From positions 682,001 to 746,000 of the forward strand of contig JACKFA010000004.1 of assembly GCA_020632715.1 (NCBI GenBank): a stretch of 64,000 nt of DNA, given 5' to 3'. Shown here piece after piece: positions 24,242-32,988 of the stretch. Under the pieces are notes generated by a model. It had not been told where the DNA came from, made no database searches, and saw nothing but the letters and a program-made list of their open reading frames with translations. Origin of the DNA: Deltaproteobacteria bacterium (GTDB taxonomy: Bacteria > Myxococcota_A > UBA9042 > PHBI01). Positions within the stretch are counted from its first letter, which is position 1. Each line of letters opens with the position of its first letter. A program made the translations under genes and the position numbers.

Positions 24242-26020
24242 CTACTCCGCGTCGCGGCAGCAGCGGATCCCGATGTTGTGGAGCGACTGCGACGACGTCG
24301 CGAAGAGGCGGCGCGACGCGCGCGCGTCGCTCTGGTCGAACGCCCCGCCGCGGGCCACGTGCTGCCCGGACGCGGGCCCCGTCGGGTCCGTCACCGGGTC
24401 CGCCGAGTACGTCCCCGACCAGTCCGCGACCCACTCGAAGACGTTCCCCGCCATGTCGAGGGCGCCGTACGGCGACGCGCCGGCCGGCGTCGCGCCGACC
24501 GCGGCCGTCCACTGGTTGTCCGTGACGTAGCAGTAGCCGCCGTTCGAGGTGTTCGCGAGGCTGCAGGTCGGCGCGGTCGCCCCCCACGGGAAGCGCCGCT
24601 CGCCCGTCCGGCACTCGCCGCTGATGGTCTCGCAGCCGCCGCGCGCCGCGCGCTCCCACTCGGCCTCGGTGCACAGGCGCTGCGCCCCCGCGGCCTTGCC
24701 CGTCCACGCGCAGTAGTCTTGCGCCTGCGCGAACGACACGAAGTTGACCGGGTGCTGCTGCTTCGCGAGCGGCTCGAACGTCGCGTAGGCGCCGTTCACG
24801 GTCACGGGGGTCGTGCACTGGCCGGCCACCACGCAGAGCTTGTAGTTGGCGGCGGTGACCTCGGTGCGGTCGATGAAGTAGCCCGAGAGCGTGACCTCGT
24901 GCTGCGGGGACTCCGTCGCGAAGCCCGTGCAGCTCGCGTCGAGGGCGCTGTTGCACCCCATCCAGAAGGTCCCCGCGGGCACGAAGACCTCGCCCGTCGG
25001 CCCGCGCTCGCAGGTGCCGCGCCCCGTGCAGGTGAAGCCGTCGGGGCAGGGCACGCCGAGGACGCCGCACAGCGGGCGCTCGCAGACGTCGCCGACGTAG
25101 CCCGTGCCAGCGCAGTCGCACGTCTCGGGGCCGACGCAGACGCCGCCGTTCTGGCACGTCGACAGGCAGACCGGGTTCTGGCAGAGGCTCCCCGACCAGC
25201 CCGTGGCGCTGCAGTCGCACGTGTTCGCGGCCGTGCAGGTGCCGCCGTGCTGGCACGGGGTCTCGCAGGTCGGGGTCTGGCAGCGGTCGCCCGTGTAGCC
25301 GGTGCCGTCGCAATCGCACGTGTTCGGGGCCGAGCAGACGCCGCCGTGGAGGCACTCGCCGGGGCAGATGGGCACCGTGCAGGAGTCCCCGGTGTAGCCG
25401 GTCCCCGTGCAGTCGCAGGTGTCGGGAGCGACGCAGGCGCCGCCGTTCTTGCAGGTCGCGCCGCAGATCGGCACGGTGCACGCGGCGCCCTCGTACGCCG
25501 CGTCGTCGCCGCAGTCGCACGTCTCGGGGCCGGCGCAGAAGCCGCCGTTCTGGCACGGCGTCGTGCAGACGGGCGTCTCGCAGTGCGTGCCGGTGTAGCC
25601 GGTGCCCTCGCACGCGCACACGCCGACCGCGACGCAGGTGCCGCCGTGCTCGCAGGGGGCGCCGCAGGACGGCGTCTCGCAGGCGTCGCCGGAGTAGTTG
25701 GCCGCGCAGCTGCACGTGTCGGGCGCGGTGCAGGTGCCGCCGTTCAGGCACGGGTCCGTGCAGACGGGCTCCGCGCAGGAGGCGCCGCGGTAGCCGGTGC
25801 CCGTGCAGTCGCACACGCCGTCGAGGCAGAAGCCGCCGTGCTCGCACGCGGTCGCGCAGGGGAGCTGGACGTCGGGGCCGCCGCTCCCGTCGCCGGTGGC
25901 GTCGCCCGTGGCGGTGCCGTCCTGGTCCTGCGTCGTGTTGTCCGCGCCGCAGGCGCCGAGCGCGAGGACCGCGGCGAAGACGGCGAGGGCGGCGCGGACG
26001 CCGCCGGAGATCCGGCTCAT
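24242..26020 (-). CDS. Lipoprotein with eight EGF-like repeats and an FGE-sulfatase domain
   Basis: The 592-residue protein has a lipobox ALGAC (Cys 24) and a short Gly/Asp linker. Eight EGF-like modules of about 33 residues follow (CEHGGFCLDGVCDC, then CLNGGTCTAPDTCSC, and so on, each ending GY.G..C), then a degenerate ninth. From about residue 335 there is a formylglycine-generating-enzyme/SUMF1-like domain: FVPAGTFWMGCNS, then FIDRTEVTAANY, PVNFVSFAQAQDYCAWTGK, LCTEAEWERAARGG and the tail IGIRCCRDAE. Such bacterial domains are often non-catalytic binding modules. EGF arrays are rare outside Myxococcota and suggest adhesion at the surface. No partner sulfatase gene is nearby. Confidence 0.9.
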   Translation of the reverse strand: MSRISGGVRAALAVFAAVLALGACGADNTTQDQDGTATGDATGDGSGGPDVQLPCATACEHGGFCLDGVCDCTGTGYRGASCAEPVCTDPCLNGGTCTAPDTCSCAANYSGDACETPSCGAPCEHGGTCVAVGVCACEGTGYTGTHCETPVCTTPCQNGGFCAGPETCDCGDDAAYEGAACTVPICGATCKNGGACVAPDTCDCTGTGYTGDSCTVPICPGECLHGGVCSAPNTCDCDGTGYTGDRCQTPTCETPCQHGGTCTAANTCDCSATGWSGSLCQNPVCLSTCQNGGVCVGPETCDCAGTGYVGDVCERPLCGVLGVPCPDGFTCTGRGTCERGPTGEVFVPAGTFWMGCNSALDASCTGFATESPQHEVTLSGYFIDRTEVTAANYKLCVVAGQCTTPVTVNGAYATFEPLAKQQHPVNFVSFAQAQDYCAWTGKAAGAQRLCTEAEWERAARGGCETISGECRTGERRFPWGATAPTCSLANTSNGGYCYVTDNQWTAAVGATPAGASPYGALDMAGNVFEWVADWSGTYSADPVTDPTGPASGQHVARGGAFDQSDARASRRLFATSSQSLHNIGIRCCRDAE

Positions 26021-26145
26021 GACTGTGCTCCCTCGGGGGTCGTGCGGGTTCGTCGCCCCCTCGCGGGAGTTAAAGAGCCGGCCGGTGCCGTGTCAATTTA
26101 CGGGGGCCCCGGCGCCGCCGCGGTCGCGGGCGGCCCGCGTCGGGA

Positions 26146-27177
26146 TCACTCCGGGAGCCGGCAGGCGACCGACGCCTCGCTGTTGTCCGGCCCGTAGTCG
26201 CACGTGGTCCCCGCGGCGCAGAACCTCACCTCGGTCGGGGTCACGTGGGGGTTCTCCTCCGGCCCCCAGAGCGCGGTGTAGCACCGCTCGCCGAGGCGCA
26301 GGCTCCCCGGCGCCGTGCAGACGCCGCGGCGGATGTCGTCCGGGATGAGCATGCAGAGGAGACCCGGGCGGCAGAGCCCGATGCACGGCTCGCCGCGGGC
26401 CGGCAACGCCTCGGGGACGCAGGCACCGCCATCGCTCTCCGGGAGGGGGAGCGCGGCGTAGGTGTCGGTGTCGGCGTCGTAGCGGAGGGGCGGATCCTCG
26501 GGCGTCCTGCAGACCTCACCGCGGTCGCAGGCGGCCTGCGACCAGCACGCGCCGCTGAGCTGCCAGGTGTACTGGCACACCCCGACCCGGCGGCAGCCGC
26601 CTGGCGGCGGGGCGTCCGGGTCGCAGCCGGCGCCGGCGGGCTCGTCGTCGAGCGTGCCGCAGAGGAGCCCGGGCTCGCACTGAGCGGCGAGCTCGGCCGG
26701 GGAGGCGTCGGGCGCGAGGCCCGCGAAGGGGGCGACGTTGCAGGGTGAGCCGTAGCGGTCGCCGACGTAGCAGCGCCCGGCGCCGGCCGCGTCGAACGCG
26801 CAGGCGCCCTCGGCGCAGTCGGCGTGGCTCGCGCAGGGCGGGCCGGGCGCGATGGGCGGCCGGCAGCTCGCGCTGCAGTCGTCGCCGTCGCGGCCCGCGC
26901 AGTCTCCGGGCTCGTCGACGACACAGGCGAGCGGCGCCTTGCACTGGGCGAGGCCGCCGCACGCCTCGCCCTCGGTGCGCCAGCGGTAGCAGGTCGTGTC
27001 CTCCCAGCGGCAGTACATGCCGGGGCCGCAGTCCTTGAAGCCCGCCGCGCCCGCAGGCGCGCCGCCGCTGCCGATGACGTTGCCCTTGAAGCAGGAGGCG
27101 CCCTCGGGGAGCGTCTCGCGCTGGTCGCAGCCGACCGCGAGCGCTGCGCACGCGAGGAACGGGATGTGACGAAGCAT
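26146..27177 (-). CDS. Cys-rich lipoprotein of unknown function
   Basis: The 343-residue protein begins MLRHIPFLACAALAVGC (lipidated Cys 17). The mature part contains over 30 Cys in repeating patterns such as CGPGMYCRWEDTTCYRW, GLAQCKAPLACV, CEPGLLC, LCRPGLLCMLIP and AGTTCDYGP. These resemble the Dickkopf-N or small EGF-like modules common in myxobacterial surface proteins. No catalytic motif is evident. The start is the ATG at 27177; the open frame to 27291 lacks a signal peptide at its N-terminus. It follows the EGF/FGE gene across 125 non-coding bases on the same strand, so both may belong to one surface-protein cluster. Confidence 0.8.
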   Translation of the reverse strand: MLRHIPFLACAALAVGCDQRETLPEGASCFKGNVIGSGGAPAGAAGFKDCGPGMYCRWEDTTCYRWRTEGEACGGLAQCKAPLACVVDEPGDCAGRDGDDCSASCRPPIAPGPPCASHADCAEGACAFDAAGAGRCYVGDRYGSPCNVAPFAGLAPDASPAELAAQCEPGLLCGTLDDEPAGAGCDPDAPPPGGCRRVGVCQYTWQLSGACWSQAACDRGEVCRTPEDPPLRYDADTDTYAALPLPESDGGACVPEALPARGEPCIGLCRPGLLCMLIPDDIRRGVCTAPGSLRLGERCYTALWGPEENPHVTPTEVRFCAAGTTCDYGPDNSEASVACRLPE

Positions 27178-27305
27178 CCCCGGACTGTAGCACTCCACGG
27201 GCGATCCGGGCCATGATGGCGGCTCATCGAAAATCCGTTCAATTCGGGCACGGGGAGTCGTCTCCCTGGGCTCGACACCCACCCGAGCCACCGAGAGGAG
27301 CGCCC

Positions 27306-27836
27306 ATGCGACGTCCCGTCTTCACCGCCCTGCTCTGCCTCGTCACCCTGTCCGCGCTCGCCGGCGCCTGCGCGAGCGCGGGTCCCACGGAGCCCACGGA
27401 GCCCACGAAGCCCGCCGAGCCCGCCATCTGGGCGACCGAGGACCACTTCGCCGAGGCGTTCCCGAACGCGGCGATGGGGATGCCGCTCGAGCAGTGGCAG
27501 AAGACGCGCCCCGGCGTGAAGGTGCCCGGGCCCGGCGAGATCTGGACCTTCCGCATCGAGGTCGTCGAGAAGGACCCCGTCCCGGGCGTGGTCGAGGCGA
27601 CCTGGTACTTCGACGTGGACGTCCCCGGCCATCCGCTCTACGAGGTGATCGTCGACTACGGCCCCAACGACGCCGCGCGGAAGAAGGTCATCGAGGCGCT
27701 CGGCGCCCCGCACGACGCCAACGGCGACTGGTACTTCCCGACCTCGCACGAGCACGCCGTGAAGGTCTGGGCGTTCAAGACCAAGATCATCAGCGCCGCG
27801 AACATCCGCGGCACCGAGTGGGAGAACGAGTGGTAG
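27306..27836 (+). CDS. Small lipoprotein with PTEPTKPAEP spacer
   Basis: The 176-residue protein has a lipobox LAGAC (Cys 22) and a short PTEPTEPTKPAEP spacer. A compact alpha/beta domain follows: EDHFAEAFPNAAMGMPLEQWQKTRP, EIWTFRIEVVEKDPVPGVVEATWYFDV, YEVIVDYGPNDAARKKVIEALGAPH and WAFKTKIISAANIRGTEW. It resembles the periplasmic lipoproteins that share a BamE/SmpA-like or LppP-like alpha/beta layout, but I cannot assign it. GAGAGGAG precedes the ATG. It lies 64 bases before the SUFU gene and may be co-transcribed with it. Confidence 0.72.
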   Translation: MRRPVFTALLCLVTLSALAGACASAGPTEPTEPTKPAEPAIWATEDHFAEAFPNAAMGMPLEQWQKTRPGVKVPGPGEIWTFRIEVVEKDPVPGVVEATWYFDVDVPGHPLYEVIVDYGPNDAARKKVIEALGAPHDANGDWYFPTSHEHAVKVWAFKTKIISAANIRGTEWENEW

Positions 27837-27900
27837 GTTCGCCCGCGCTACCGGGGCGCGCGGCCCCGATCACCCGCACATCGTCACGCGAGGAGGGCCC

Positions 27901-29019
27901 GTGGGGTTCTGGGATCGGCTGTTCGGCAACAAGAAGGACCCCTCGGCTGGCGCGGCGGGCGACGACCGCGTGGTCACCATGACCCAGACGTTCACGCTCG
28001 GCCCGGACACCGCGATGCGCGACATCCAGGACGACGCCGTCGCCGCGCTCGACGCCGCCCTGAAGGCGCTCTCCCCGGGCGCCGAGGTCATGCACGCCAT
28101 CGACCCGGGGCGGATCCGCGCCTTCGCCTCGGGCGGGCCGGCCGCCTGGAGCGTCGGCTCCATCGCCCTCCCGGGCCCCGTCCCGAGCGTGGTCTTCATC
28201 ACCTACGGCCTCTCGCACCTCGTCGACGCCGCCGCCTCGCAGGAGGGCATCGGCTACGAGCTGTCGATCCGCGTCCCGGCCGCGGACGTGGCGGCGATGC
28301 CGCTCTGGCCGGCGCTCCTCCTGCGCGGCCTCGCGCGCTACGTCATGATGACCGGCGCGCAGCTGAACGTCGGCGACGTCTTCCCGGCGGGGCAGCCCAT
28401 CACGCGCTGGGCGCTCGCGCCGGCCGAGAAGGCCGCCGCCCCCGACACGCACCTGCGCCAGCTGACCGTCGTCGCCGACCCCGATCTCCCGGAGGTCGAG
28501 ACCGCGCGCGGCCCGATCCGGATCCACCGCGTCTACGGCCTGACCGACGGCGAGCTCGAGCTCATCGAGCCGTGGCGGGCCGCCGGCTTCGTCGAGAAGG
28601 CGCTCGCCTTCGACCCGACGCTCACGACCGGCCTCGGGCGCGCCTGCATGGCCGCCGATCCGGAGCTCGTCGCGCACATGCGCGCCGGCTCCGAGCGCGA
28701 GGGCTCGACCATCGGCGGGTTCGCGGTCCCCGGCCTCCGCTTCGAGGAGGACGCCGAGGGCGTCTCGCTCCGCTTCCCCGAGGGCTCCGCGGAGCGCGTG
28801 CTGCGCTTGATCCTCGCGCGCCTCCCCTTCGGCCGCCCGCTGCACATCGCGGACCCGACCGGCGCCCCGGGGACCAGCGTCGTGCTGCACCCGACCGACG
28901 ACGGCGACGGCGGCCTCTCCATGGAGAACGGCACCCTCCACATCGCGCTCCCGCAGGACTACCCCGGCCTCGCCGGGCTCCACGAGGCCGACGGCAGCGC
29001 GGTCGTCTGGCAGATGTGA
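27901..29019 (+). CDS. Suppressor-of-fused (SUFU) domain protein
   Basis: The 372-residue protein has no signal peptide. It carries a SUFU-like fold in the N-terminal half: LPGPVPSVVFITYGLSHLVD, then IGYELSIRVP, PLWPALLLRGLARYVMMTGAQLNVGDVFP and LIEPWRAAGFVEKALAFDP. A second domain of about 110 residues follows, with an FPEGSAERVLRLILARLPFGRPL segment. Bacterial SUFU proteins are often immunity-like or polymorphic-toxin partners, but no toxin gene is next to it here. The start is a GTG with GAGGAGGG immediately upstream. It ends 13 bases from the convergent lipoprotein gene. Confidence 0.82.
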   Translation: MGFWDRLFGNKKDPSAGAAGDDRVVTMTQTFTLGPDTAMRDIQDDAVAALDAALKALSPGAEVMHAIDPGRIRAFASGGPAAWSVGSIALPGPVPSVVFITYGLSHLVDAAASQEGIGYELSIRVPAADVAAMPLWPALLLRGLARYVMMTGAQLNVGDVFPAGQPITRWALAPAEKAAAPDTHLRQLTVVADPDLPEVETARGPIRIHRVYGLTDGELELIEPWRAAGFVEKALAFDPTLTTGLGRACMAADPELVAHMRAGSEREGSTIGGFAVPGLRFEEDAEGVSLRFPEGSAERVLRLILARLPFGRPLHIADPTGAPGTSVVLHPTDDGDGGLSMENGTLHIALPQDYPGLAGLHEADGSAVVWQM

Positions 29020-29032
29020 CGCGGCGCCGTCA

Positions 29033-29860
29033 TCAGCTCGCGGCGGCCTGCCGGCGGACGGCGCCCGACCCGTCGACGACGTAGACGCGCACGTTGCCTC
29101 GCGGGCCCGTGATGGTGACGACCGTGTCGCCGTCGGCGTTCGTCGCGTAGGTCATGGTCCACGTGTTGCCGCGGAAGCCCGAGAACGTGACCGTGCCGCT
29201 GTCGGGGGCGTAGGCCGTGCGAACCCAGTGGACGCCGCTCTTCGTGAGGGTCGCGGTGCGGCCGTCCACGTCGACCTCGTGCACCGCGGAGACGATGGTG
29301 TACGCGGTGTCGTCCCAGGTGTACTCGGCGTCCCACGAGCCGTTCACCTGCCGCCCGCTCGCGCGCGTCGTCTGCCAGTCGGCCGCGATCATGAGGTGCT
29401 TGTCGGCGACGCGGTCGATCTCGAGCGTCCCGGTCATCGTCGCCCCGTCGACCGCGAGGCCGCTCATCGACAGGCTCGCGCTCGAGCCGTCCGCGCCGTA
29501 CTCGACGTGGATCGCGCCCGTCCAGCGGCGCCCCGCCCACGCGCAGTCGCGGCTGAACGTGAGGTCGAGGATCCCGCCCGACGCGGTCACCTCGGCGCAC
29601 GTGAGGCGCGCCTCGATCCACGCCTTCGCCGCCGCGACGCGCTCCTGCGCGGTCGCCGGGAGCTGCGCCACGACGTCGGTCGAGAAGACGAGCGTGCCGA
29701 GCGCCTGCCCGTCGCCCTCGGACTCGAGCGCCGCGCTCGACACGGCGACCGCGTCCTCGGAGTCGTCGGTCGTGGCCTCGTTGCAGCCAGCGGCGGTGGT
29801 GAGCGTCAGGGTCAGGGCGAGGCCGAGCGTGGCGGCGAGGCGGGAGGACGAGATGCGCAT
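29033..29860 (-). CDS. Lipoprotein, beta-rich, unknown function
   Basis: The 275-residue protein has a lipobox TAAGC (Cys 26) and an acidic spacer (DDSEDAVAVSSAALESEGDG). A long run of beta strands follows (WTGAIHVEYGADGSSASLSMSGLAV; GTLEIDRVADKHLMIAADWQ; VHEVDVDGRTATLTKSGVHWV; GNTWTMTYATNADGDTVVTI). This looks like a single beta-sandwich or lipocalin-like barrel. Two Cys (LTCAEVT, SRDCAWAG) may form a disulfide. The start is the ATG at 29860 behind GGAGACACC. It is divergent from ilvE across 275 bases. I do not recognise the family. Confidence 0.78.
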   Translation of the reverse strand: MRISSSRLAATLGLALTLTLTTAAGCNEATTDDSEDAVAVSSAALESEGDGQALGTLVFSTDVVAQLPATAQERVAAAKAWIEARLTCAEVTASGGILDLTFSRDCAWAGRRWTGAIHVEYGADGSSASLSMSGLAVDGATMTGTLEIDRVADKHLMIAADWQTTRASGRQVNGSWDAEYTWDDTAYTIVSAVHEVDVDGRTATLTKSGVHWVRTAYAPDSGTVTFSGFRGNTWTMTYATNADGDTVVTITGPRGNVRVYVVDGSGAVRRQAAAS

Positions 29861-30015
29861 GGTGGTGTCTCCGTGTTGGGCCGGTGGTGGGCCGGGTGTC
29901 GGGGCGCGGTCATCGCACGGCGCGTGCCAGCGGCGCGCGACCGCTCCCGAGGCCGGCGCGCGAGGGCGGCCAGCCCCGGGTGTCAACGGGAGGTGACGCT
30001 CCGGGTCGCCGCGGT

Positions 30016-30031
30016 GTCTCCGCGCGGAGAC
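30016..30031. promoter_or_regulatory. 16-bp perfect palindrome upstream of ilvE
   Basis: GTCTCCGCGCGGAGAC is fully self-complementary and lies in the 275-bp region between the divergent lipoprotein gene (29860) and ilvE (30136). It could be an operator or a small cruciform. Palindromes of this length are not extremely rare in GC-rich DNA, so support is limited. Confidence 0.35.
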
Positions 30032-30135
30032 GCCCACCGTCGCGGCGCGGTTACGCGCGCGCGGATTGACCAAACGGCGCGCCCGATCCATGAAGACCGG
30101 GACGAGCACGCACAGCGCGCGCGAGGAGACGCCCG

Positions 30136-31236
30136 ATGACCGAGAACGCCGCCCAGACCCCGTCCGACATGCCCATCGAGGTGCGCCTAGCGGACGAGCG
30201 CCACGCGTGCCCGAGCGGCAAGCTCGGCTTCGGGAAGGTGTTCACCGACCACGTCTTCGTGGCCGAGTACGGCGGCGAGGGCGGCCCCGGCTGGCGCGAC
30301 GCGCGCGTCGTGCCGTGGCGCGAGCTGCACATGTCGCCGGCGGCGTCGGTGCTCCACTACGCGCAGTCCATCTTCGAGGGGCTCAAGGCTTTCAAGGGCG
30401 ACGACGGCGCGCTCTTCACGTTCCGGCCCGAGATGCACGCCGCGCGCTTCGTGCGCAGCGCCGAGCGCCTCTGTATGCCGGCCGTCCCCGAGGAGCTCTT
30501 CCTGCGCGCGGTCGACAAGCTCGTGCGCGTCGAGGAGGCGTGGGTGCCGACGGCGCCGGGCGCGTCGATGTACATCCGCCCCACGATGGTCGCGACCGAG
30601 GGCTTCCTCGGGGTGCGGCCCGCGCAGAGCTACACGTTCTTCGTCATCGTCGGCCCGGTCGACGCGTACTACGCCGAGGGCTTCGCGCCGGTGAAGATCT
30701 GGGTCGAGCGCGAGATGTGCCGCGTCGCGGTCGGCGGCATGGGCGCCGCCAAGACCGGCGGCAACTACGCGGCGAGCCTCTACGCGGCCGAGCGCGCCAA
30801 GAAGCGCGGCTACGCGCAGGTCCTCTGGACCGACGCCAAGGAGCACCGCTTCCTCGAGGAGGTCGGCACGATGAACCTCTTCGTGCGCATCGGCGACGAG
30901 GTCGTCACGCCCCCGCTCGACGGGAACATCCTCCCGGGCGTCACGCGCGACAGCGTGCTGACGCTCCTCCGCGAGCGCGGCGTGCGCGTGAGCGAGCGCG
31001 CCATCACCATCGACGAGCTGCGGCAGGCGGCCGACGCGGGGACGCTGCGCGAGGTCTTCGGGACGGGCACGGCGGCGGTCGTGTCGCCCGTCGGCGTCCT
31101 CGGCTTCGAGGACGGCGACCTCACGGTGGCCGACGGGAAGCCCGGCGAGCTGTCGGTGGCGCTCCACGACGAGGTCGTGGCGATCCAGCGCGGGCGCGTC
31201 GCCGACACGCGCGGCTGGGTGCACGCGATCCCGTAG
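30136..31236 (+). CDS. ilvE: Branched-chain amino acid aminotransferase
   Basis: The 366-residue protein is a complete fold-type IV PLP enzyme of the longer IlvE subgroup. Motifs include LHYAQSIFEGLKAF, MYIRPTMVATEGFLGV, the PLP-Lys in GGMGAAKTGGNYAASL, EEVGTMNLFV, LPGVTRDSVL and FGTGTAAVVSPV. It transfers the amino group between glutamate and the 2-oxo acids of Leu, Ile and Val in the cytoplasm. GAGGAGACGCCCG precedes the ATG. It stands alone between a lipoprotein gene and a beta-barrel gene with no other biosynthetic gene near, so it is probably a single transcription unit. Confidence 0.96.
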   Translation: MTENAAQTPSDMPIEVRLADERHACPSGKLGFGKVFTDHVFVAEYGGEGGPGWRDARVVPWRELHMSPAASVLHYAQSIFEGLKAFKGDDGALFTFRPEMHAARFVRSAERLCMPAVPEELFLRAVDKLVRVEEAWVPTAPGASMYIRPTMVATEGFLGVRPAQSYTFFVIVGPVDAYYAEGFAPVKIWVEREMCRVAVGGMGAAKTGGNYAASLYAAERAKKRGYAQVLWTDAKEHRFLEEVGTMNLFVRIGDEVVTPPLDGNILPGVTRDSVLTLLRERGVRVSERAITIDELRQAADAGTLREVFGTGTAAVVSPVGVLGFEDGDLTVADGKPGELSVALHDEVVAIQRGRVADTRGWVHAIP

Positions 31237-31251
31237 CGCGCGGGCGCGCCC

Positions 31252-31776
31252 TCAGTGCATGCCCATCAGCATGATGGGCACGAGCAGGAAGCGGAAGAAG
31301 TCGACGCCCGCCATGACGCGGAGGTCGTGCTCGACGTCGCCGCGCGTCGCGAGGGCCTGATAGGCGGCCTCGACGTGGAAGATCCCGAGCACGAAGTCGG
31401 CGCCCGCGGTGAGCCGCACGCCGCCGCCGAGCTCGCCGCGTGACGAGCCGAGGACCCCGCGCGCGCCGAGCTCCGCCTGGAAGTGCACGCTCGGGGCGAG
31501 GCCGACCTCGGCGCCGAGCTGCACGAGGTGCGTCGCGTCGCCCTCGTAGCCGTAGCCGAGGAGGGTGTTGACGAAGAGCTCGTCGCCGTCGAGGCCGTAG
31601 AGCTGCGCCATCGCGAGGACGTCGAGCGCGCCGTACGGAGCGCGGTCGGGGTCGACGTGCCAGACGGCGCCGCCGGAGACGCGGAGCCCGGGGAACGCGT
31701 CCGCGCGGGCCGGGGAGGGCGCCGCGAAGGCGGCGACGAGGAGGGCGGCGGCGAGCCGCGGGAGGAGCGCCGTCAT
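31252..31776 (-). CDS. Small outer-membrane beta-barrel-like protein (paralogue 1)
   Basis: The 174-residue protein has a Sec signal (LVAAFAAPSPARA). The mature part consists of alternating strands: FPGLRVSGGAVWHVDP, LFVNTLLGYGYEGDATHLVQLGAEVGL, GGVRLTAGADFVLGIFHVEAAY and VEHDLRVMAGVDFFRF. It aligns along its length with the upstream neighbour (31776-32303), both containing LRV.GG.VWH and LLGYGYE.D.THL. The stop of that gene overlaps this start (TGATG), so they are translationally coupled. The family is unknown; a two-subunit or duplicated barrel is plausible. Confidence 0.8.
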   Translation of the reverse strand: MTALLPRLAAALLVAAFAAPSPARADAFPGLRVSGGAVWHVDPDRAPYGALDVLAMAQLYGLDGDELFVNTLLGYGYEGDATHLVQLGAEVGLAPSVHFQAELGARGVLGSSRGELGGGVRLTAGADFVLGIFHVEAAYQALATRGDVEHDLRVMAGVDFFRFLLVPIMLMGMH

Positions 31777-32303
31777 CAGTCGTGGCCGGCGAAGGCGAAC
31801 GCGAGGAACGGGAGGCGGAGGACGTCGACGCCCGCGGTGAGGCGGACGTCCTTCTCGTCGTGGCCGTCGGTGTGGACGAGCTGGAAGGCGAACTCCACGC
31901 GGAAGAGGCCGAGCAGGAACTCGGCGCCGGCCGTCGCGCGGAAGCCGATGCCGAAGTTGCCGGACGAGGAGCCGACGACGCCGCGGAAGCCGAGCATCGA
32001 GGTCTGGATGGACCCCGCCGAGTAGCCGATCTCGCCGCCGGCCTCGAAGAGGTGGGTGCGGTCGCTCTCGTAGCCGTAGCCGAGGAGGAAGCCCCAGGCG
32101 AAGCCGCTGTCGCCGAGGTCGTAGACGGTGATGACCGGGAGGATGTCGAGCGCGCCGATGACGTCGCGCTCCGGGCTCGCGTGCCAGACGGGGCCCCCCA
32201 CGACGCGGAGGCCGGGGAGCGGGACCTGCTCGGCGCGGGCCGGGGTGGGCGCGGCGAGCGCGAGGAGCGCCAGGGAGGCGACGACGAGGCGAGCTTTCGG
32301 CAT
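31776..32303 (-). CDS. Small outer-membrane beta-barrel-like protein (paralogue 2)
   Basis: The 175-residue protein has a Sec signal (LLALAAPTPARA). Beta strands alternate with Gly and aromatic residues (LRVVGGPVWHASPERD; WGFLLGYGYESDRTHLFEAGGEIGY; GFRATAGAEFLLGLFRVEFAFQLV; VRLTAGVDVLRLPFLAFAF). It is the first gene of a two-gene unit with its paralogue at 31252-31776, which starts on this gene's stop codon. It is divergent, across 122 bases, from the operon at 32426 that also encodes a barrel-ended protein. No function is known to me. Confidence 0.8.
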   Translation of the reverse strand: MPKARLVVASLALLALAAPTPARAEQVPLPGLRVVGGPVWHASPERDVIGALDILPVITVYDLGDSGFAWGFLLGYGYESDRTHLFEAGGEIGYSAGSIQTSMLGFRGVVGSSSGNFGIGFRATAGAEFLLGLFRVEFAFQLVHTDGHDEKDVRLTAGVDVLRLPFLAFAFAGHD

Positions 32304-32425
32304 GGGACGACGTTAGCGCATCGCGCGGCGGCCGGCGACAGCTGCCGCGCCCGGGGTGATGCGGCTTGAGCGGCGGCGCGCCATCGGATAATCTCGCGAT
32401 CGTTCCAACACATCATGGAGTCCCG

Positions 32426-32988
32426 ATGACGGCCGGCGCAGCCCGCCCACGCCCATGTCTCGTCGGTGCGCTCGCCGCCGCGGTCCTCGCGTCCGGCTGC
32501 GCAGGCGTCGGCCTCCAGACGACCGTCACCGGGTCGTTCGGCGAGTCGACGGACGGCACGTTCACGGACGGGACGACCGACGGCAAGACCGACAACGGCT
32601 GGTTCATCGCGAGCATGGTGCTGCTCGGGATCACCGCGGTCGGGCTCGCCACGCAGAGCGTCATCGCCCTCGCGTCCGCGGACGGCTACCTCGATCGCCA
32701 CGGCCGCGAGGTGCAGCTCGCCCTCGCCCGCGGTGAGGGTGCCTTCGTAGACGACGTCGCCGCCGCGCTCCACGTGCCGGCGGCGCTCACGCCGCGCGTC
32801 GGCGCGCGCTCCGCGGGGCGCGGTCGGCGCTCGAGGAGGCGCTGGGCCGGGCGTCGGGCGCTGGCGCCGACGGGCGCGCCCCGGCGTTCTTCGGCGCGGT
32901 CGGGCGCGCGCTCGCCGCCGATCCCGTCCTCGCGGGCTACCTCTCCCCCGGCGCGATGGCCGACGACGCCGACGCGGTGCGGCCGTGA
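32426..32988 (+). pseudogene. Lipoprotein gene with an apparent one-base deletion
   Basis: The ATG at 32426 (GGAG upstream) starts a lipoprotein with lipobox LASGC. A Gly/Thr/Asp segment leads to a membrane-like helix (FIASMVLLGITAVGLA) and the domain DDVAAALHVPAALTPRVGA. At about 32804-32806 the meaningful frame shifts: with one extra base it continues ALRGARSALEEALG, AFFGAVGRALAADPVLAGYLSPGAM and stops at TGA 32986-32988. That stop overlaps the next gene's GTG start, as expected for a coupled operon. The restored protein is homologous to the next gene's product. The shift is either real or a sequencing error. Confidence 0.75.

Noticed and set aside
24891..25850. Short plus-strand frames with SHVSGPTQ-type repeats
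   Set aside because: They are antisense to the EGF-like repeats of 24242-26020.
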